Shown piece after piece: positions 37,050-46,549 of a DNA stretch of 64,000 bases. The notes beneath the pieces were generated by a model. That model was not told where the DNA came from, did no database searches, and saw nothing but the letters and a program-made list of their open reading frames with translations. The stretch's first letter is position 1. Every line of letters begins with the position of its first letter. The DNA comes from Archivesica marissinica (taxonomy: Eukaryota > Mollusca > Bivalvia > Venerida > Vesicomyidae), in NCBI GenBank assembly GCA_014843695.1, contig CM026397.1, positions 51,446,101 to 51,510,100 of the forward strand. Direction: 5' to 3'. The position numbers and the translations under genes are program-made.

Positions 37050-37560
37050 GGTAATAATATATATATATAAAGTGTTATGAAACAACCTACATTTAAACTT
37101 ACCAAGACACTGCACTTAAATCAGTAAGTATAATAATACTTCAACATGACTTCCATCACTTCTGAAATGTACTCTTACCGGGGTAGTCTAAATGTGACTC
37201 TTATAATATCACCAGGTCTCCATTCGCATATCCACCAGAAGCGGAAAGTTCCACAGCTCCATGTCAGGTCTCTCAAAAAGTGCTGATATAGTAAATTCCC
37301 AGGGACCACAAAGCATCGTGTTCTAGAAATTCACAAACTATTTACGACATACACGTAATAGCGGGTACATAGTAATGCCTCAATTTTAAAATTATGATAA
37401 ACAGCAAATAAATTAATGTATAATTTAAAAATGAACATATTAAATTATTATTAATATATTAATAAATAAAAAAACAATGTTAAATTATTATACATATACC
37501 GTGTAGATATATATATATATATTCAAAGTAATTTGTATATCATATCCCAACTAAAACAAG
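37050..37560. other. AT-rich spacer with short AT microsatellites
   Basis: Contains (TA)n runs at about 37057-37068 and 37507-37522 and a TTAAATTATTA-rich stretch repeated near 37440 and 37480. No gene seen. Confidence 0.6.
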
Positions 37561-37564
37561 CGAG

Positions 37565-37780
37565 AAGCGTCATGGTCTATCGGTTACCGCATCGGACTGG
37601 TGATTACATGCACATGACTACCAGCAAGCAGCACCACCCAAGTTCGATACCTGCAAGAGGCTTTTGTGGTTATGTTCAACTTGAGAAAGACGCTATAATT
37701 ATGTATCGCATGCATTGGCTATTGCTTAGCATCAGTACTGGTTCGTTCCGTGAAGCTGAGAAAGATATAAATTTCTAAGA
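37565..37780 (+). mobile_element. Probable tRNA-derived SINE, ends unclear
   Basis: TGGTCTATCGG (37573-37583) fits an A box and AAGTTCGATACC (37640-37651) a B box, about 57 bp apart as in a class II tRNA-like head. The body and 3' end do not match the other SINEs in the window, so its extent is a guess. An 81-codon frame at 37533-37778 runs through the element and is not credible as a gene. Confidence 0.5.
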
Positions 37781-38098
37781 AACAAAGTACAATCAAGAGA
37801 GATCAGGCGACAATAAATTGAAGAATCTGTATGTAGACGTAACATCCTACACGTATCGTCTCCAAGCCAGATATTAATATGAATCGATAAACTACTGTAC
37901 CATGTTGGTCTGTATAAGATTCTATAAGAGTAGAAACTGTATATTGCCACCGATGCAAACATTTAAAAACCAACATAAAACGTGACACATCAACATTCTA
38001 GATTATTGGTGCCTACAGATTGGACCGTGTAATTAGGCCGTGTGCACCGCATTTCTCCCCCCCCACGACACATAAGAACATATATATAAATGTTTAAT
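37781..38098. other. Intergenic DNA, nothing recognised
   Basis: Two overlapping minus-strand frames of 61 and 76 codons occur here without recognisable features. A C9-type homopolymer lies near 38057. Confidence 0.5.
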
Positions 38099-38318
38099 GC
38101 AAAGTGTGCTATATTTTCGTTGTGTCATTAAAAAGAATAATTAATATAAATATAAGTAAAGAATCGCGGGTTAATAGTTTCCATCGGGGTATGAACTACA
38201 TTGGCCGTGCTTAAAGTTAGCGTGGATGCATTCGGCCTTCACACACTTTAATCACGCCCAATATAGTTCATACCCCGATGGAAACTATCAACACACGATT
38301 CATTCCTTAAATACATAA
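38099..38318. mobile_element. Foldback element, copy 2
   Basis: Arms GAATCGCGGGTTAATAG (from 38161) and CTATCAACACACGATTC (to 38301), each extending through CCATCGGGGTATGAACTA, flank a centre of about 60 bp. The 33515 copy has lost most of the centre. The left flank (CAAAGTGTGCTATATTTTCG onward) and the right flank (GATTCATTCCTTAAATA) also match the inverted first copy, so the element is bounded well outside the hairpin. Confidence 0.8.
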
Positions 38319-38547
38319 ATGTTGAAAGGTCCACGGATCTGGTTCACGCTCGAGTTTCTAAAAATAGATGGTAAACATCATATGGTCGGATTTCAAAGAA
38401 TGATGTGCTGAGTATGGAAATAAAAAGGTACACATTGGTTTATCCACTGTACGACTCCGTGTAAAAATGGACGTATCATCCAATACATGTTCCCAGGTTG
38501 GTAGGATGTGCTCGTGTATTCCCGAGGTATCAACGTCGACAAACGGG

Positions 38548-38785
38548 TTGTGCGGTGGCGCGGTGGTAGCGCGTTCGCTTCAGGTGCGAAAGGCTCGGGG
38601 TTCGAGCCCCGCTGGAGCCGTTACGATTGTACCATTAGGCAAGGCATTTAAATTCCACGTTGCCTGTTCTCTCTCCCTCGTGGCGATTGATTCCACCAGG
38701 AATGAGATCTCGAGAGTGATTAATGTAAGTTGTAAGAGTTTCGCAATCGAGCTAAAAATAAATTTGGAAAAACAAACAAACAAAC
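38548..38785 (+). mobile_element. tRNA-headed SINE, complete copy
   Basis: A box TGGCGCGGTGG (38556-38566) and B box GGTTCGAGCCC (38599-38609). The anticodon stem TTCGC/GCGAA encloses TTCAGGT, reading CAG; the arm otherwise looks like a tRNA-Pro relative. The body GAGCCGTTACGATTGTACC... ends CGCAATCGAGCTAAAAATAAA and an AAACAAACAAAC tail. A 251-codon frame (38467-39222) reads straight through this element; its N-terminal third is just translated SINE, so I do not annotate it as a gene. Confidence 0.88.
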
Positions 38786-39890
38786 GGATTCTTGACACAA
38801 TTAAAACAAATACTGCCAATACCAGCTTCAGGCATATTAGTACTGGTGACAGTGAGAGGAAGTCTGAAGTGAAGAGTCACACTACTAGGAATGTGACACA
38901 ATCCAATGTCATTCAACCCAATGTGCAAAATGTAACTGACACTTCAAGTAGCACATCTGAGATGAGAGAGCCAGCTCCTGGTGCTCTTTGTGCATGTGAT
39001 GTGAGTCAAATCCGCTTGGAAGAGGTCCGATCCCCCCGTGGACATCTGGAAGAATTGCGCCCAGAGTCATTGCACATTTTTCTTACATTGGAATTGTTTT
39101 TAACATGTATACAACGGACCTGCCTTCCATTTTGGCAAGGGAGACTCCGACACACAAATAGAATATGGCGTATCAGAAAATACAGTGAACCTAGTCAATA
39201 TGTTATACCACTGCTTCACTAAAATCAGTAAATAATGCTAAGTAATGGTCTATTTTACGTAGATATGTTATGGCACAACGAGTGGGAACGAGAAAATACC
39301 TTCATTTATTCTTATAAAATGTCAATGCATATATTGGTTAGGTGACTTTCAGGCTATACGAAATGGTCAACGTTACCCGGTCAGCTAACAAAACGAGTTA
39401 TATACCAACATGTTTGTAAATTTCTGAAGTTTGTCACACATGCGGCATAAATTTTCATAAATTGTGGCGTTCGGAGAAATCCAAGATGGCGTCCAAAATG
39501 GCCGCCATAAATTGATAGTCCACTTAAATGACTATAAATGGTCCTGAAGTGTACATTTTGTGATTATATTTCATTTTTTGTTGTATTTATATCCATTCAT
39601 TTGTGTTGATACCATATGACACACTAAATTTAAAAAATAAATTACCATCACATTAATATTTTTTTTATAGATTTCAACACTCCAAAAAATGTACTACCAT
39701 AATGATTAATATTGTGAATAAATCATGAAAAATCATCGTGTTACACTTATATATCTAGGACACCAGTTTAATTTACATATAGTGTCCACACGCATGTGTC
39801 ATTGTCATAATTCAGTTACAAGTTTTATAGAAATACACATTTACTTGGAATGATCCCTATAACATTGCAACGATGTAATCGTAATCTCTA
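38786..39890. other. Intergenic DNA; an open frame without recognisable domain, then YY1-like motifs
   Basis: From 38786 to 39222 the plus strand stays open (Ser/Thr-rich, then a Leu/Arg-rich end) as a continuation of the frame that starts upstream of the SINE. It could be a decayed transposon ORF or an exon, but shows no motif I recognise. At 39481-39508, CCAAGATGGCGTCC is followed by AAAATGGCCGCCAT, two YY1-like sites. The rest is AT-rich with no gene seen. Confidence 0.4.
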
Positions 39891-39902
39891 TATTCATATA
39901 TA

Positions 39903-40030
39903 GATGTACAAACGTCCGTAAGAAATTGCCAACTTTTTCATATAAATGAGACACGGCTTGAGCGGGGCTAGAACCCATGACCATCAGTGATGATATCAGC
40001 GACTTTAACCACTGGACCACGGAGGCGGAC
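39903..40030 (-). mobile_element. Class II tRNA-headed SINE, 3'-truncated
   Basis: On the minus strand: GTCCGCCTCCGTGG, A box TGGTCCAGTGG (reverse complement 40009-40019), B box GGGTTCTAGCCC (reverse complement 39964-39975), then body up to CTTACGGACGTTTG. It matches the 5' half of the 40101-40355 element but lacks its 3' tail. The head-to-B-box distance is shorter than in that copy. Confidence 0.82.
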
Positions 40031-40100
40031 GGGGAAAATACCGGGTTTTGATTTGTGAACCAGTATCGTAATGTGTGAAAAACCACGCCTTTTTAAACAT

Positions 40101-40355
40101 TTTTTTTATTTAAGTTTATTTAACGTCGCTATCGGTTTCCAATTTGAGCGACGGGCAGTTTACCTAGCAACACCTTTCCTGGGCAGGCTCCAGCGGTTAA
40201 CCAGTACTTGGTACACCAAAGTCCGTAAGAAACTGCCAACTTTTTCATATAAATGAGACACGGTCTGAGCGGGCTCGAATCCGTGACCATCAGAGATGAT
40301 AGGTTACAGTGGTATACAAGTCAGCGACCTTAACCACTCGACCACGGAGGCGGAC
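40101..40355 (-). mobile_element. Class II tRNA-headed SINE, complete copy
   Basis: On the minus strand: GTCCGCCTCCGTGGTCGAGTGG with the A box at 40334-40344, a long variable region, B box GGATTCGAGCCC (40271-40282), and a body containing ATATGAAAAAGTTGGCAG. It ends AGCGACGTTAAATAAACTTAAATAAAAAAA. The CGAGTGGTTAAGG D loop and long variable arm point to a tRNA-Ser or Leu ancestor. The tail matches that of the Ile-headed SINE at 32979. Confidence 0.86.
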
Positions 40356-40356
40356 A

Positions 40357-40646
40357 TGCTTTTATATGATTGACGGCTCTGTGTGACTCTGTCATGTTGA
40401 CGTCTTGTTGCGACTCTGTCATGAAATGTTGAAGTTAGTTTTGCGGGGTGGAATGAGACACAGTTTAGGAAAATCTGTTGAAAAACGAGTCAGTTACATG
40501 GCCACAACACACCCCTATGTCAGTATTTCGAGGTTACGAACTTGTTTATTAATTTTCTTTGGATATTTATTCATATTTAACCACCTTAAGCCACTTTCTG
40601 TGAAATAAATTCCTCCACCTCATACCCCACCCCATATAATGTATTC
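40357..40646. other. Intergenic DNA, nothing recognised
   Basis: A 67-codon plus-strand frame (40405-40608) has no recognisable feature. GACTCTGTCATG occurs twice about 30 bp apart near 40385-40421. Confidence 0.5.
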
Positions 40647-40647
40647 A

Positions 40648-40828
40648 TGTGCGAAAGGCCCGGAATTCGAGCCCCGCTGGAGCCGTTACGATTGTACTTA
40701 GTCAAGGCATTTAAATTCCACGTTGCCTTTTCTCTCCCTCGTGGCGATGGATTCCATCAGGAATGAGGTCTCGAGAATGATTAATATAAGTTATAAGAAC
40801 TTATTTCGCAATCGAGCTAAAATAAATT
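40648..40828 (+). mobile_element. SINE, 5'-truncated second copy of the 38548 family
   Basis: Begins inside the anticodon arm (ATGTGCGAAAGG), keeps the B box region GAATTCGAGCCCC, and follows the 38548 copy to CGCAATCGAGCTAAAATAAA. It ends about 18 bp before the retrotransposon LTR, which apparently inserted beside its A-rich tail. Confidence 0.86.
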
Positions 40829-40846
40829 AGTATGAAAACAATACAA

Positions 40847-42015
40847 TGTTCTGGCCCCACACGTGACAACAAGGGATATCATGTATGACTGCACACCGCT
40901 CTATTTTCTATGAATATCGTTCATTGATGAACTGCCACAGTCAAATTCTCAGTTGCAAACACGAATCCATTCCTAACGCATGAGGTTTTGTAAACTCCAG
41001 GGCTTCTGTTTGACGTTAGACACCAATAATTCATGCATCACGTGTCGCAAACTCTCCTTTTTCTTCTCGTAATAATATGTCTCGGTTGCTACGGCTCTTA
41101 CCAGGGTCTAACCTATTGTAGACTCGCTGGAGTTGTCTAGGGGGTTTCTTCGTTATTATATGTATTAATGATAACTCAACACAGTATTACATTTCTTCTA
41201 TATAATATCTTGTTTATATTGGCATCAGAAATATCCATATATATATAATCAGTGATCTATATATATATATACATCGTATCATTAAAAGCTTATTTAACAA
41301 TCCATTTGTGTGAGCCGAATATGCGCTTACACAGTATATTTAACATCCAATCTTTCTAATCCGTCATTACTCAATATCACTATAATCTAATCACTGTTTC
41401 TGATTAGATTAACTTTTAATCACCTTCTGGTGGTTCGCCGAAACTCTATGTTTCTTCTATGGCTGAACAATTTAATTATTCGACAAATCTTTATAAGTTA
41501 TATTTCTTATAATGTCCATAATATCTAAGTATCATAAATACAGTTTATATGTTCTATATACTAGATTGAGATCACGACCTTTCTCGCTCCTGGAGTTAGG
41601 CTCTAGTGTGTCTGATTTATGTTAATAAAATCCATTTCTTATATACATAATTGAATCAGTGTATATATGATATAACAATTCCTAAAACATCTGTTATTCC
41701 TAAACATCTGTTATGTTATCTAATATTACACCATCAAACCAGTTCGGTGCCTTTGTATTACATAACTGGACACCTGCAACCACGGCCTTGATAAACTGAG
41801 ATTAGGCCTAACATCTTAAGTCATTTCCCGCGCGAAGCGAGATTGATAATTTTAGGCGCGAAAATAATAGCAGACGATTATGCATAAAACAAATATATAT
41901 ATATTACATGGTAAACATTTGGCCATATATAGAAACAGTTTAATGTATTTATATAATACATTACTATTTATATATAACAATAATAAATATTTCGTGCAAA
42001 TTGGGGTTTTGCACA
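40847..42015 (-). repeat. Candidate 3' LTR of the retrotransposon (1169 bp)
   Basis: On the minus strand it would begin TGTGCAAAACCCC directly after a purine-rich tract and end GGGGCCAGAACA, giving the standard TG...CA ends with a short TGT/ACA inverted terminus. The length suits an animal Ty3-type LTR. The 5' LTR, which would prove the boundaries, lies in or beyond the N gap, so both edges are predictions. A 5-bp target duplicate cannot be checked for the same reason. Confidence 0.55.
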
Positions 42016-42030
42016 ATCCTCCCTACCCGG
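42016..42030 (-). promoter_or_regulatory. Candidate polypurine tract
   Basis: On the minus strand CCGGGTAGGGAGGAT stands immediately before the TGTGCAAAAC start of the predicted LTR. That is the position where plus-strand DNA priming is expected in LTR retrotransposons. Confidence 0.5.
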
Positions 42031-42239
42031 GGAGAAGTTTGACATCGCCCGCTATCGGCCGATTTACAAATCTTCATTCCTTTGAATATACAGTAGAAAA
42101 CAATCATAATATCAATACATCATATGTCCTAAAATAGCATTTCTTTCGCTAGGTACCAACATTCTAATCATAGAGGCAATAACTATTTACTGAACAACTG
42201 AAATAATACCAAGTACATTTACTAAGTCAAACATCACAG

Positions 42240-45200
42240 TCATTGAACTCTACTGAGAAAGTCTGCTAGAACATTTTGAGTCCCTTTGATATGTTTAATG
42301 GTCAGATTAAATTCTGAGAGACACAGTGCCCATCTTAAGAGGCGTTGATTGGACGTTTTCGACCTACTTAACCATACAAGGGGATTATGATCTGAATTAA
42401 TTATTGTTTTGCTTGTGCTTACATATATGCGAAAATGTTCGATACCGGCCACTATAGCTAATAATTCCTTCTCTATTGTAGAGTAGTTTTTCTCTCGTGG
42501 AATAAGTTTTCGGGAATAAAATGCTACTGGGTGTGGTACTTGGTCAACGGTCTGAGTCAGTACAGCCGAAATTCCCAAATCGGAAGCATCAGTATAGAGT
42601 TCGAACTCTTGGTTAAAGTCAGGGGCCTTCAGTATGGGTTTATTGGTTAAAGCTTTCTTTAAGGATTCGAAAGCAAGTTGATGTTTATCGCTCCACTGAG
42701 TTATGATGTTCCCTGATCGCTTGCCCTTTAATAAGTCAGTCAGGGGAGCGGCGATCTCAGCGAACTGGGGAATGAATTTCCTGTAAAATCCTACTGATCC
42801 CAGATATCCTCGTAATTGTTTCTTGGTCTGTGGGGGAGAGATATTACTAATACACTCAACCTTGCTGGAAATTGGTTTGATTTTTCCCGACCCTAATTCA
42901 TGTCCCAAGTACTTGACTGTTCCAGACCCAATTTTACACTTCTTCGGATTCAAAGTAACACCACTATCCTCTAGTCTATGAAATGTCCAATCCAAGTGAT
43001 TTATGTGCTGTGACCATAAATTGGATCGAACAGCAATATCATCCAGATATGCGTCGGCAAATCTATCACGGATGGGTTCTGTCGGGGATTGAGCGATTAT
43101 CTCGTTTATGGCCCTCTGGAAGGTAACTCCACCGTTTTTTAAACCAAATGGGAGAGTTAATGGTTCAAACAAGCCCCAGGGGGTTATGAACGCTGCAATT
43201 TCACTAGCTCGAGGGGTTAGCGGAATCTGCCAGTAACCTTTATTAAGATCTAAAATTGATATCAGACTCGAACCTGCGACCTGATCAATGAGATCGTCTA
43301 ATCTCGGGATGGGGAAGGCTTCTCCTCGAGTCAGGTCATTAATTTTCCGATAATCAATACATGGTCGCCATTCTGAGTCTGATTTGCGTACCAATATTAT
43401 GGGAGAGGCCCACTGGCTTCTGCTAGGGCGGATAATTCCTAACTCCAACATTTGATCTAGCTCAGTTTTTAATATTTGTTTCTTTTCTGGAGACATGCGG
43501 TAGTAAGGCTGGACTACGGGTGAAGCACCTTGCACATCAATATCATGGGTAACACCGTGGAAACGTCCCAGTTGTCCAGAGAATAAACGGGGGTAACGGT
43601 CAAATAACTGACTAATATCGTCCCTGTGGTCTGGGTTTAAATGACTGATATCCGGCCAGGTTTTCTTAGGTACAGATTCAAGAGGACTGCAAGGATCGAA
43701 TTCTTTCTCAATGTCCGTAGGGGCTTGGTAATCTAATAGGGTAGGGTCTTGGGACTCATACACCGGACTACTATCAGCTAGAGCTGCACCCTCCTCCCTA
43801 CCTGTCCAGGGCTTCAACTGGTTTACATGCATAACACGGTATTTTACTCTCTTATCAGGCATGTATATAATATAGGTATGCGACGCTACCTTTTCGTGTA
43901 CCGGATACGGTCCCTGGAGGGCATTCTTCAGCTTATTACCTTTTAACGGTAATCGTACTAACACTAATTCACCACGCTGGAATACACGCATTTTCGCTTT
44001 CTTACTTCTGTCATACTTTGTTTTACGACCATCTGCGGCCTGTTGTGCATTCTCGCTGGCGTCACGTAACGCTTCAGCTAATCTATGACATAATTCTTGT
44101 ACATAGTTATTTATGGGGATCCCTTCATCCCGCTCATTTCTAGCCCAGAGATCATAAGTGGAATCTAGATTATCTCTAGGTTCGCGCCCATATAGAAGGT
44201 AGAAGGGAGAATATCCTGTGCTAGAGTGCTCTGCACTTCTATATGCAAATAATAGCCAGGGTAGCATCTCATCCCAAGACGATAAAGAGTTCTCCCCAAG
44301 GATTCTAAGCATGGTTTTCAATGTACCATTATATTTCTCTATTGATCCGTTGGTTTGAGGCCTGTAACTCGTGCTAGTTAAGTGACGTATATCGTGCTCG
44401 GCTAGGAAGCGTGTGAATGTTTCAGCTATGAAAGCGCTTCCTCGGTCAGTCAACAGGGTCTGGGGTTTTCCATGTCGAGATATTATCTCGATCAGGGCTT
44501 TTTGTGCATTAACAGCTGTCGCTGCGGCGCATGGGAAAGATTCCGTATATTTAGTGGCATGATCAATAAAATTCAAGATATACTGGTTCCCATTTATAGT
44601 TTTCTTCATGGGTCCAACGAAATCAGCGGATATAAATTTGAATGGTTGGGATATAATGGGCAGGGGTTTCAATGGGGCTACAGTGGCTTTCTGTCCCTTA
44701 CCCGCTCTCTGGCACGGCCCACAGCTATGGCAGAATCGTTTAACATCTGCGCGGATTCCCGGCCAAAAGAAGCGGCGCTTAATGCGCTTCAGGGTCTTAC
44801 TAGGTCCCTGGTGTCCCGTACTTAAACTGTCATGGGCGAGTCCCGTTATATGATCACGGAATCCCCGTGGAACTACCACCTGATCATATATTTTCCAGGG
44901 TCGAACTTTGGACGTGTCTTGAGGTTGTTCTCTCCTCATAAGTAGTCGGGGTTCGAGCTGGATGTAATATCCTTGCCGAATAGGTGTTCCTTCTTGAGCC
45001 ATTTCCCAGAGGGGTGCTAAGGTCGGGTCATTATTCTGTTCTTGCAATAATTTATCAGGACTCAAATCGTCAATAGAGGGAATATTTTGGGGTTTAACTG
45101 TACTGGCTTTCTCAGAGGGGGAATTGATCTCAATTGTATTCCGAAAAGGTAAGACATTGTGATTTGTATCGGTCGTGTTTTCTGAGTCTGGGTTGGACGT

Positions 45201-45549
45201 GACAATTTCATCAAACGGGATAATTTTCTTATTTGAGCGTGTAACCACGCCACAGGTAATCAAATCAGTGACAGGGGCAGTTTCACAGTCGTTACCTATT
45301 ATAAGATCCACCCCCGCGGTGCATCTGTGTTTTAATACAGCCACCTTCAATGTTCCTTGGTATATTGGACAATCGACGCTAATCTTTGCTATCGGATAAT
45401 TACCAGGGATATAATTGACACCGCGGATTGTTACCCGTTCACCTGTGTATTCTAAATGATCAGCGGTCTGATCAGTAGCCGACAATAAACTAATTGTCGC
45501 ACCTGAATCTCTCAAATACGTCACTTGTGCGGTGTTATTATTTATGCGT
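42240..45549 (-). CDS. pol: Pol polyprotein with order protease-integrase-RT-RNase H (partial at N terminus)
   Basis: The frame is open from the gap (45549) to TGA at 42240. Numbering from a GTG codon at 45524, which is inside the frame and not a true start: protease active site DSGAT at 6-10; integrase zinc finger H231, H238, C268, C271; integrase core D301, D360, E396 (D-x35-E); GPY/F module with QGPYPV at 537-542; reverse transcriptase LDL at 758-760 and YLDD at 826-829; RNase H TDAS at 978-981, E1020, D1045. The sequence motifs are all Ty3/gypsy-type, yet integrase lies before RT as in Ty1/copia. This order in a Ty3-type element defines the Gmr1-like group. No frameshift or missing catalytic residue is seen. 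The element would make cDNA in virus-like particles and integrate it into chromosomes. Start codon and any gag fusion are hidden in the gap. Confidence 0.93.
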
Positions 45550-46549
45550 NNNNNNNNNNNNNNNNNNNNNNNNNNNNNNNNNNNNNNNNNNNNNNNNNNN
45601 NNNNNNNNNNNNNNNNNNNNNNNNNNNNNNNNNNNNNNNNNNNNNNNNNNNNNNNNNNNNNNNNNNNNNNNNNNNNNNNNNNNNNNNNNNNNNNNNNNNN
45701 NNNNNNNNNNNNNNNNNNNNNNNNNNNNNNNNNNNNNNNNNNNNNNNNNNNNNNNNNNNNNNNNNNNNNNNNNNNNNNNNNNNNNNNNNNNNNNNNNNNN
45801 NNNNNNNNNNNNNNNNNNNNNNNNNNNNNNNNNNNNNNNNNNNNNNNNNNNNNNNNNNNNNNNNNNNNNNNNNNNNNNNNNNNNNNNNNNNNNNNNNNNN
45901 NNNNNNNNNNNNNNNNNNNNNNNNNNNNNNNNNNNNNNNNNNNNNNNNNNNNNNNNNNNNNNNNNNNNNNNNNNNNNNNNNNNNNNNNNNNNNNNNNNNN
46001 NNNNNNNNNNNNNNNNNNNNNNNNNNNNNNNNNNNNNNNNNNNNNNNNNNNNNNNNNNNNNNNNNNNNNNNNNNNNNNNNNNNNNNNNNNNNNNNNNNNN
46101 NNNNNNNNNNNNNNNNNNNNNNNNNNNNNNNNNNNNNNNNNNNNNNNNNNNNNNNNNNNNNNNNNNNNNNNNNNNNNNNNNNNNNNNNNNNNNNNNNNNN
46201 NNNNNNNNNNNNNNNNNNNNNNNNNNNNNNNNNNNNNNNNNNNNNNNNNNNNNNNNNNNNNNNNNNNNNNNNNNNNNNNNNNNNNNNNNNNNNNNNNNNN
46301 NNNNNNNNNNNNNNNNNNNNNNNNNNNNNNNNNNNNNNNNNNNNNNNNNNNNNNNNNNNNNNNNNNNNNNNNNNNNNNNNNNNNNNNNNNNNNNNNNNNN
46401 NNNNNNNNNNNNNNNNNNNNNNNNNNNNNNNNNNNNNNNNNNNNNNNNNNNNNNNNNNNNNNNNNNNNNNNNNNNNNNNNNNNNNNNNNNNNNNNNNNNN
46501 NNNNNNNNNNNNNNNNNNNNNNNNNNNNNNNNNNNNNNNNNNNNNNNNN
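45550..46549. other. Assembly gap of exactly 1000 N
   Basis: A round-number run of N is a placeholder whose true size is unknown. Retrotransposon pol lies on the left and 14-bp minisatellite on the right, so the 5' end of the element and the start of the right array are both unsequenced. Open frames reported across the gap are meaningless. Confidence 0.99.

Larger units (their letters stand above)
40847..45549 (-). mobile_element. Gmr1-like Ty3/gypsy LTR retrotransposon, 5' part lost in assembly gap
   Basis: Contains, 5' to 3' on the minus strand: an open pol frame running out of the gap, about 224 bp of untranslated sequence, a polypurine tract and a candidate LTR. The gag region, primer binding site and 5' LTR are not visible. 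The intact pol frame over 3.3 kb, with no stop and all catalytic residues, suggests recent activity. Its insertion is next to a SINE tail at 40828. Confidence 0.85.

Noticed and set aside
31620..38301. One large inverted duplication linking 31.7 with 36.8 kb and 33.6 with 38.2 kb
   Set aside because: In an inverted duplication the partner order would be reversed; here both pairs run in the same order, so these are independent inverted copies of two different elements.
38467..39222. 251-codon protein-coding gene
   Set aside because: The frame runs through the tRNA head, body and A-rich tail of a SINE. The part after the SINE is noted separately as an unknown open stretch.
41880..42137. 85-codon plus-strand ORF across the LTR edge
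   Set aside because: It crosses the predicted LTR and polypurine tract in antisense and has no recognisable features.
44472..45399. Plus-strand ORFs opposite pol (44472-44825, 44608-44853, 45175-45399)
   Set aside because: Antisense shadows of the pol frame with no features of their own.
42240..45549. Ty1/copia assignment based on domain order
   Set aside because: The RT motif is YLDD, the RNase H has TDAS and the integrase has a GPY/F module, all Ty3/gypsy-type. Only the order is copia-like.
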